The notes below the pieces were generated by a model that worked only from the letters and a program-made list of their open reading frames with translations, was not told the DNA's origin and did not search any database. From NCBI GenBank assembly GCA_963971425.1, contig OZ020516.1, positions 34,708,199 to 34,772,198 of the forward strand: 64,000 nucleotides of DNA, read 5' to 3'. Positions 57,572-64,000 of the stretch are shown here, one piece after another (within the stretch, counting starts at the first letter, position 1; every line of letters starts with the position of its first letter). Source of the stretch: Bryoerythrophyllum caledonicum (lineage: Eukaryota > Streptophyta > Bryopsida > Pottiales > Pottiaceae). Position numbers and translations under genes: made by a program.

Positions 57572-60500
57572 ATGGAAGCGGAATCCTTCATGAACGGCTC
57601 CTCAGATTCTCACATCGCTCTCGGCTGGAGTCCACATTTGCGCGACTTGCATTTCCTCAGCGTCAGTTTCCTCTTCACATTTCTGGCGTATGGTGCATTG
57701 CAGAACCTGGAAAGCAGCCTCCATGAGGTATGTTACATTTTTCCTCGCTCAAGTCATCCAAGGTTTCACCCCCACTTTCGAGTACTCTTTTCGGATAGAA
57801 GTGTTTGGTGGTCTCTAAACTCGACAAGACACCTCGTCTTTTAGTTTATATTGCTACTCTTTCTTCCCTCTGAGTAGCTTTTAGATCAGTAGAAGAATTT
57901 AATGGAGGAGTCGGTGGTTTCTAAACTCAGGTCGAAGTAGTATTTGAGCCATCTTTGAGAGTTTATTCTGATGAATATTAGGCACCTTTCTCTTCATTGA
58001 GGTGGGTTTTAGAGTATTTCACCTTGGATATTTAAGATGTGTGTCTGTTTTTTTTTTCTGGTGTGCAGGACGATGGACTGGGTTCAATTTCGATCGGTGT
58101 GTTGTACTTATCCTTGACCTTTTCATCGGTGGCGGCGCCTCTGTTTGTGGTGTGGCTGGGCTCCAAGCGGGCGTTGCTGGTGGGATTGTCTGGTTACTGG
58201 GCCTTCATTGCAGCCAATCTTTACCCCACATGGTTCTCTCCCATTTTGTCTTTGAAGAGTCCTCTCAGTTTTTTCCAAAATTTCAAACAGATTCCGGAAT
58301 TTGAGTTCATAATACTACTCCTTCCTCCTCACTCCTCATAGCTTTTAGATCAATGGAAGAGCTTGGTCGTTTCTTAGCTAGTTTAGCCCTTTTCCTCTTT
58401 GAGCTGGTATTTAGGGCTGAATGAGAAAAGAGGTGAAACTCATGGTATCTTTGCCTCGCTTGTTTTGCAGGGGAACCATGATTCCTGCTTCCTTGTTTTT
58501 GGGATTCACAGCGTCCATTCTTTGGTGCGCTGAGGTGATCCTCTCATTTTCTCTCTCACTCACCTCTCGAGTTGTGTTTCTTAAAGTCACTTCTCTCACC
58601 TAAACTTGTAGTATGTCAAATGCATGAATAGTGTATGTGTAAGTAGTGTACTCTTTTGTTGGCTTGGGGGAGCACAAATTCAGGAATGGGAACTTATGAA
58701 GACCGGCTTTGGGAGAAATATGGGTTCCCTGACACACACAAATGATCCTTGTTTTTAGCTTGTCTTCAAAGAGCCTTTGAACCTTAGAACTCAAATTTCT
58801 AGCCTCTCTAAGTTCCTCTTCTACATAGACTCTATGGATTTACTCTATTTTTTGATAAACTCTAATCATCTCAAATTGTGGTACTTGCTGGGATTTGCAG
58901 GGAACATACTTGACGTTTGCTGCAAAGAGCCATGCAGTTTCATGTGACATTTCCGAAGAGTCAGCAATTGGAATGTTCAATGGCGAGTTCTGGGGCGTCG
59001 TTGCTTCACATCAGGTACTAAAACATATGAAAAACATCTTTTATTTGCACATATTCCATGTGGCGTTGTCACAATCCTTTTTCTTCAAGCTGCCCTTTCT
59101 CTTTCAAGCTCTCTTTCTCGTTTTGTGGTTTTTGATGTGGTGGAAGTTCATTTGACAGGTGGTGGGCAACCTCATTTCCCTTGCCTTGCTCTACTTTGGG
59201 AAGGTGAGGTGAAAAAAGACGCCTTTCAGCTAGTTTGTTCTTTTGATTTTTAGGGTTTAGGGCTTAGGGTAAGGATCCCATTTTCTTACCGTGAAAGCCA
59301 TTTTTTTTTTTTTCCTGTGACAGGGCTCCTCAGGGGATGCTTCTTCAGGAACTACACTACTGATGATTGCCTTTCTTGGGAGCATGGCAATAGGAACCAT
59401 TCTTGCCTTTTTCCTGAGACCACAGGACTCAAGTTACATGATTGTTTCAGAGGACAGAGCGCCTTCTTCTTCACCAGCCAGAACGAGGGAGCTTGTGAAG
59501 CGCATGTTTGCTTTTTTGCACGAGAAGAAGATGGTGTTGCTCATCTGGGTGCTTATCTACACCGGCTTCCAACAAGCATTTATCTGGTACAAAATGGGAT
59601 TCTTTTAAGATATTTGAGTTATTTGTAAAGATACCATGAGTTTCGACCTCTTTTCCCTTCTTAATCATTAAATCAGCCTTAATTAGCTCTCAATTTCTAC
59701 CATCAGCTCCAAGAAGAAAAAGGTTGCTAAGATCTCTAGTTCAACATGGCCTCTCCTTCTTCCTTCTCAAAGGCAGCTAAAACTAGTTCTAACTTGGGTT
59801 TAGAGACCACCAAGCTCTTCCATTTACTTAATTGAAGGATTCTAGCCCGTTCATTGATCTAAAGCTATCAAGAGTGAGGAAAGAGTAGCATCACAAACCA
59901 AAAGACCAATGCCGTATTGAAATTTTGAGTGACTTCATAAATAACTCTAGTTTCTTGAATGTTTTTTGGTTGTTTTTTTGGGTGAATAAGTAGACATAAT
60001 CTGCATGTGAATTTTGCAGGGGAGATTTCACCAAAGACATTATCACTCCAACATTTGGTGTGGCGTGGGTGGGGGGTGTCTTGGCTCTTTATGGCGCATC
60101 TGATGCTCTAGTAAGTAAATCTACAATCTGCTGTGATTAATAGAGTTATCGGGAAAGTGAGGCAAAGATACCAGGAGTTTTGGCTTCTGTTCTCATTTCT
60201 AAATTAGTTCTACACAACTCTATAATCTTCTCAAAGAAGAAAAGGTGGTTGAAATGCATGGTACATTGTGATCTCTCTTTCTTCAAAGGCGACTAAGACT
60301 TTTATAACTTAGTGAAATGACCGGCATCTTAACAAAACTTTAGATGACTCTACAAATAATTCTATTAAGAGAAATTGCTTCTCAAATTTAGAATTTCCTT
60401 TCTAATTGCATTATATATGCAAGTTATGATCTAACTATAGTGAGAAAAATGTGAGGCCAGAGACCCACATGAACTGAGGATAGTGCAACTAAATATGCCA

Positions 60501-61623
60501 CTAGAGCTTGAAATAACAAAGTGGTGTAATGATTTGCGCAGAGTTCGGTCGTGGCAGGTAAATTCTCAACAGGCTTGACAGCAATTGCTACTATCACTTC
60601 TGTGGGAGCAATTGCTCAGGGATCGGCATTGCTCATTCTTCTTTTCAAGCAGCAGTGAGTTTTCCACAAATTGCATTTTATCTACTTATTAGAGTTCTTT
60701 CTAAAGTTTTGATAAAATACCTCTTTGTTGATACTGAATAACCCTTCAGTGATGTTGGTTTCGTACATAAATCATTATATAACCCTCCAATAACGTAGTT
60801 TGTGATACATTTGTCATCACTTGGTTGGATAGAATCCCACATGGACATTGGAAAATTGAACTTTTCTTTTTCCTTTTAGGTTTGGGGGAGGATGGCTTGA
60901 TTTTTTACTCCTTGGTGGACTAGCCATGGCCTGGGGCATAGGCGATGCAACATTCAATACCCAGATCAGTGCATTGCTGGGGATTTTTTACCCTGATGAT
61001 ACGGTAAGAAAATCTTACCTCCTATCATCTCTTTTAAGTAACAAATTATTACATGTAAATGCACTTGTGTCCAATCTCTTTATTCCTAATCTAATCACCT
61101 TATACTTCCTCATCTCAAAATAAGAGTCCACTTGTAAGATAAATCATGACTTCATAGTAATATAGGAGTGATTTTCGACTCGTATTTTAAAACAGAAGAA
61201 GTATTTGATTACCTAAATGGTGGTAGACAATTCATGGGTGATGTGTGTAAGGGAATGAAGCAGTCAAACCAATATAGGGGTCTAAAAGGATAAGTAAATC
61301 ATAGGAAAACATTTGTAAAATCAAAATATTAGATTTGAGTTCTAGCTTTATTTCATGAGAGTTACAAGTATGTTGCATAGCTTAGACTAATGGGAATAGT
61401 GTCTTCTACCTTTATTTTGATTTGTTCTATAAGCATGGTATATTTTGTGTTGGTACAGGAAGTGGCTTTTGCACAGTGGAAGGTATGGCAAAGTGCTGCA
61501 ACATCTGCTGCGTTTTTTGCAAGTCCACACACTGGTTTCTTCTTCAAAGTGTATGTCTTATTGGCCCTTCTTGTTCTCTCCATGGCTTCTCTTCTGTTTG
61601 TTATAATGCGAAACCGGAGGTAA
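57572..61623 (+). CDS. UNC93-like MFS membrane protein
   Basis: Ten exons in phase encode 432 residues: 57572-57727, 58069-58232, 58471-58534, 58901-59014, 59159-59203, 59324-59586, 60020-60110, 60542-60654, 60880-61003 and 61459-61623. Conserved blocks are AYGALQNLESSLHEDDGLGS, VGLSGYWAFIAANLYPTW, PASLFLGFTASILWCAEGTY, GMFNGEFWGVVASHQVVGNL, FTKDIITPTFGVAWVGGVLA, GDATFNTQISALLGIFYPDD and AFAQWKVWQSAATSAAFF, in the order of plant UNC93-like proteins. About 11-12 membrane spans are expected. Animal UNC-93 modulates K+ channels; the plant role is not settled. The ATG at 57572 is the first in frame after a stop. The exon 2 donor (ATG/GTTCTC) is non-consensus. The last exon may end at the TAA at 61621-61623, or splice from 61619 to 62000-62035 for a different tail. 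Confidence 0.92.
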
Positions 61624-62303
61624 TGTGGGTAGTCTATTGTACTTTAGTTAATTCATTGCACACTTGGTACATTGTGTTCATATATTCACAATTGTTTTTT
61701 TTGGTCACAATGCTATTTCAAGGTAGACAAACTCATTCATTTTAGTATGTTACCAAAAAGAAGTCGAGTATAAATGAAGTTGTTATGAACTTCACAAAAA
61801 ATTTCCCCAAATATTACACATGAGTTCAATGTTACCACAATTCATGTCTTGTTCGTTTGTAGTCTCATGTAAGTGTCTACAATAACACATCAACCTCAAA
61901 AAGTTGCCATATATTTCCATCACTATAGCTGCTTGTATTTGCTATGGATTTTAAGACTAACATTTGTGCACAACATACATTCCTCCTTATTCTTGCAGGT
62001 TTAAGCCCTTTACCTTAGTATTTACCTTCGCATAGTTTCAAACCTACGTGTTAGCAGACGCCTCAAACAAGTGAAGGAACATCTTGCAAATTACCACGTT
62101 GAACATGGAACAACTGCAGATAATTCACAGAAACGCAGAGCAGAGGAATGTATCATCATAGCACAGAACTTTCTGAATGATGATTTAACTTGCAAAAGCA
62201 AGACAAGTAATCATAGGCTTTCACTTTGGGAATAGCCAATTCAATTCCACTGGAGATGTCTTCTCTGAAGGGTACGCATTGAACAACTCCGACTAAATGT
62301 ATT
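61624..62303. other. UNC93 downstream region with optional last exon
   Basis: It contains an acceptor TTCTTGCAG followed by GTTTAAGCCC at 62000. Joined to 61619 this would encode FKPFTLVFTFA-stop, ending at 62035. Otherwise there is no coding sequence here. Confidence 0.4.
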
Positions 62304-62342
62304 GACACCCTGCTCAATGTCTAATGTATTGAGCAGGGTGTC
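62304..62342. terminator. 15-bp perfect hairpin between UNC93 and SPC25
   Basis: GACACCCTGCTCAAT (62304-62318) and ATTGAGCAGGGTGTC (62328-62342) pair perfectly over a 9-nt loop. The TCTAATGTA words in and after the loop repeat. It lies in the convergent 3' region, so it could sit in either 3' UTR. Its role as a 3'-end signal is a guess; it may be a tiny foldback. Confidence 0.4.
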
Positions 62343-62564
62343 TAATGTAACAGCTGAAATGGACTGTACATGAGAAATGGCGCCGACGTTTAGTTGTACA
62401 TGAGAACTGTAGAACCGTAGGAAAGGAAGTATTCTTCTACCATCTGCCACTTGGTACATCTGTCAGGTTCTACAAAGTATGCTGCGAAATGCTCTGGGTA
62501 CACTAAGCTGCACCCTCACCGAGCGAAGTGAAATTTAAGCCGGGAAGAAGAGAAAAGCAAAACA

Positions 62565-64000
62565 TCAGTTCACTAAATACCGAGATCTGACAGCAAGTAC
62601 TTCAAACTCTCGACGCATGGACCTTACAAACCGTGATAGCTCGTTGCTTTTGTTCAACGACTCCACAAAACCCCCCGATGCTTCCACCCAGGGATTGCAA
62701 TCAACCACTGCAGAACCAAAACTTTGTTAAGCAACTACAAAGATATGAACTTAGATAATAGCTAATTCAACATAACCTCATCATAGGTCTTAGCTAGTCA
62801 ACGCAACCTCTGCCACGTTGTACGCCATTTAGATTCAACTGAATGCGAATGAAAGCAGGAGTAGAGAGATGAAGGCAACAACATGTGAGAGTTACTTACT
62901 CGTCCAAGAGTTGGTGCTTTTATCCAAGCGAATAGAGAAACTGGACACACGATCTGGATCACGAGGATCCACGTTGGTGAAGATGAACTTCACAGCTGCC
63001 AGCAAACCCCAGCCTAACTTCAGTACAAAGGTCCAGACTATGACACACAATATAGTCAGCGGATTGTATGTGTTATCAAGCATGTCACAGAAGCGAATAC
63101 ATACTCTTCTAAACTCTGGGAGCAAGGGCTCAACATGATCTGTCCTGCAAAAATTGATGCGGTCAGACTCATCATGGTGCTTATCTTGGTTCACCTATAG
63201 CTGGTGATGTGCGAGGACATCTACTACTTACATTGCACTCTGCAGATCCTAAAGATGGTAAACTCACGTACTTACCATCCGAGTACTCACAACGCAGACT
63301 TAATAGTCGTTTGTACCATCCCGTTGCTTCATTCAGCGCCTTGACTTTTTGCTTCCTGAGACTAAGCTTATCTGTGATATCTGCAACGAGTGACCATACA
63401 AAACTTTGAGCATTCAAGGTATTCGGCGCAGAATTCAAATAAGATTTACCAAGAGGATTCTTAGGCTGCTAAAAATAACGAAGAGAATTTTACCTGACAT
63501 AGACTTGGAAATAAGTGCTTCTCGGTCCACTTTCAGCTGAAACAACTTGGTCGTGTGCTCATGCAGGTCTTCGAGATTTTTATACACCTCGGAAATTTCA
63601 TGCTCGCAATTGCTCAGCTCTTCCTGCTGCGAATCCCTCACTACATCCCGATCGTAAAATTAGTCTCTGCTCCAAGCCATTCTAACGCAGCCTCGCTGAA
63701 AATATCGCCTTCTAACCTTTCACACTTGCACAATCTCATACAAGCAGTAAAAACTTAAGACGCTACTCTAACTCTCGTACACCACTCCATTCCAACTCAA
63801 ATTTCATACGGTAGTACGGCAGGTATACTTCTGTTCCGTCAACAACAAAAACTCACTTTATCCGACAAAAGACTGCATTCTCGTTCCTAACCCCCTACAA
63901 AAAGCTCAAGAACAAAAATTCCTGAATATATCAACCAAACCTTTTCTAATGAAGTGATCTTCCGCTTCCAAGCTCTTCGAGCGGTCCGAGACTTCCTTCA
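62565..64000 (-). CDS. SPC25: Kinetochore protein SPC25, 5' end beyond window
   Basis: SPC25 is a subunit of the NDC80 complex that links kinetochores to spindle microtubules. Exons read in phase are the edge exon (to about 63940, with SKSLEAEDHFIRK), a probable 23-nt microexon (63857-63879, ECSLLSDK), 63494-63626, 63276-63380, 62900-62995 and 62565-62707. The middle exons are coiled coil (EELSNCEHEISEVYKNLEDL; ITDKLSLRKQKVKALNEA). The last two form the C-terminal globular domain: AVKFIFTNVDPRDPDRVSSF, VDCNPWVEASGGFVESL, LNKSNELSRFVRSMRREFEV. FxFTNVDPxDP and LNKSN.L..FVR.MR are family hallmarks. The microexon acceptor is the least certain point. The N terminus lies off the right edge. Confidence 0.85.

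Overview
The window looks like nuclear DNA of a land plant, or a close streptophyte relative. It has intron-rich genes with GT-AG splice sites, plant-type HAK/KUP potassium and NRT2 nitrate transporters, an NPC1 gene of about 38 exons, and a telo-box (TAGGGTTT) in the leader of a ribosome-associated gene. I cannot name the species. The transporter architecture and a TKL-type kinase relic would fit a bryophyte or lycophyte, but that is a weak inference.

Genes, left to right. A HAK/KUP/KT K+ transporter lies on the minus strand (1-4391; its 3' end is beyond the left edge). A CCDC124/Lso2-like ribosome-binding protein is on the plus strand (30329-31021, single exon). NPC1 is on the minus strand (32070-43940), convergent with CCDC124. 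An NRT2 nitrate transporter is on the minus strand (54464-56580, 4 exons). It is divergent from an UNC93-like membrane protein on the plus strand (57572-61623, 10 exons), with about 1 kb between them. A kinetochore SPC25 gene is on the minus strand (62565-64000), running off the right edge. These are housekeeping genes with no evident shared pathway.

The stretch from about 4.4 to 30 kb and the stretch from 44.6 to 54.4 kb are transposon-rich. The first holds: (i) a dispersed 0.8-0.95 kb family, apparently flanked by TTAA, with ends CCCCTAAAGGCC/GGCCTTTAGGGG, in seven intact or broken copies; (ii) a ~355 bp MITE family flanked by TA with AGGTAAGCCCC ends (two full copies plus one relic here; a third full copy lies at 53 kb); (iii) a tRNA-derived SINE with a 12-bp target duplication, inserted into one copy of family (i); (iv) a foldback MITE; (v) two decayed long ORFs of probable transposon origin; (vi) a 54-bp minisatellite; (vii) two dead protein-kinase genes, one split inside its catalytic loop by a small insertion.

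The most unusual object is at 48247-52039. A Tc1-like (DD34E) transposon has long near-identical terminal inverted repeats, each built of three ~180-bp modules. A second element abuts it, sharing a single TA target site, and consists almost entirely of the same modules. The Tc1 transposase frame is complete apart from three in-frame stops, all TAA, although the terminal repeats look young. A second observation of note is that the 3' flank of CCDC124 carries two further degenerate copies of the CDS end, which may be tandem alternative last exons.

Exon boundaries were assigned by reading splice sites and reading-frame continuity by eye. Family names rest on recognised motifs, not on database searches.
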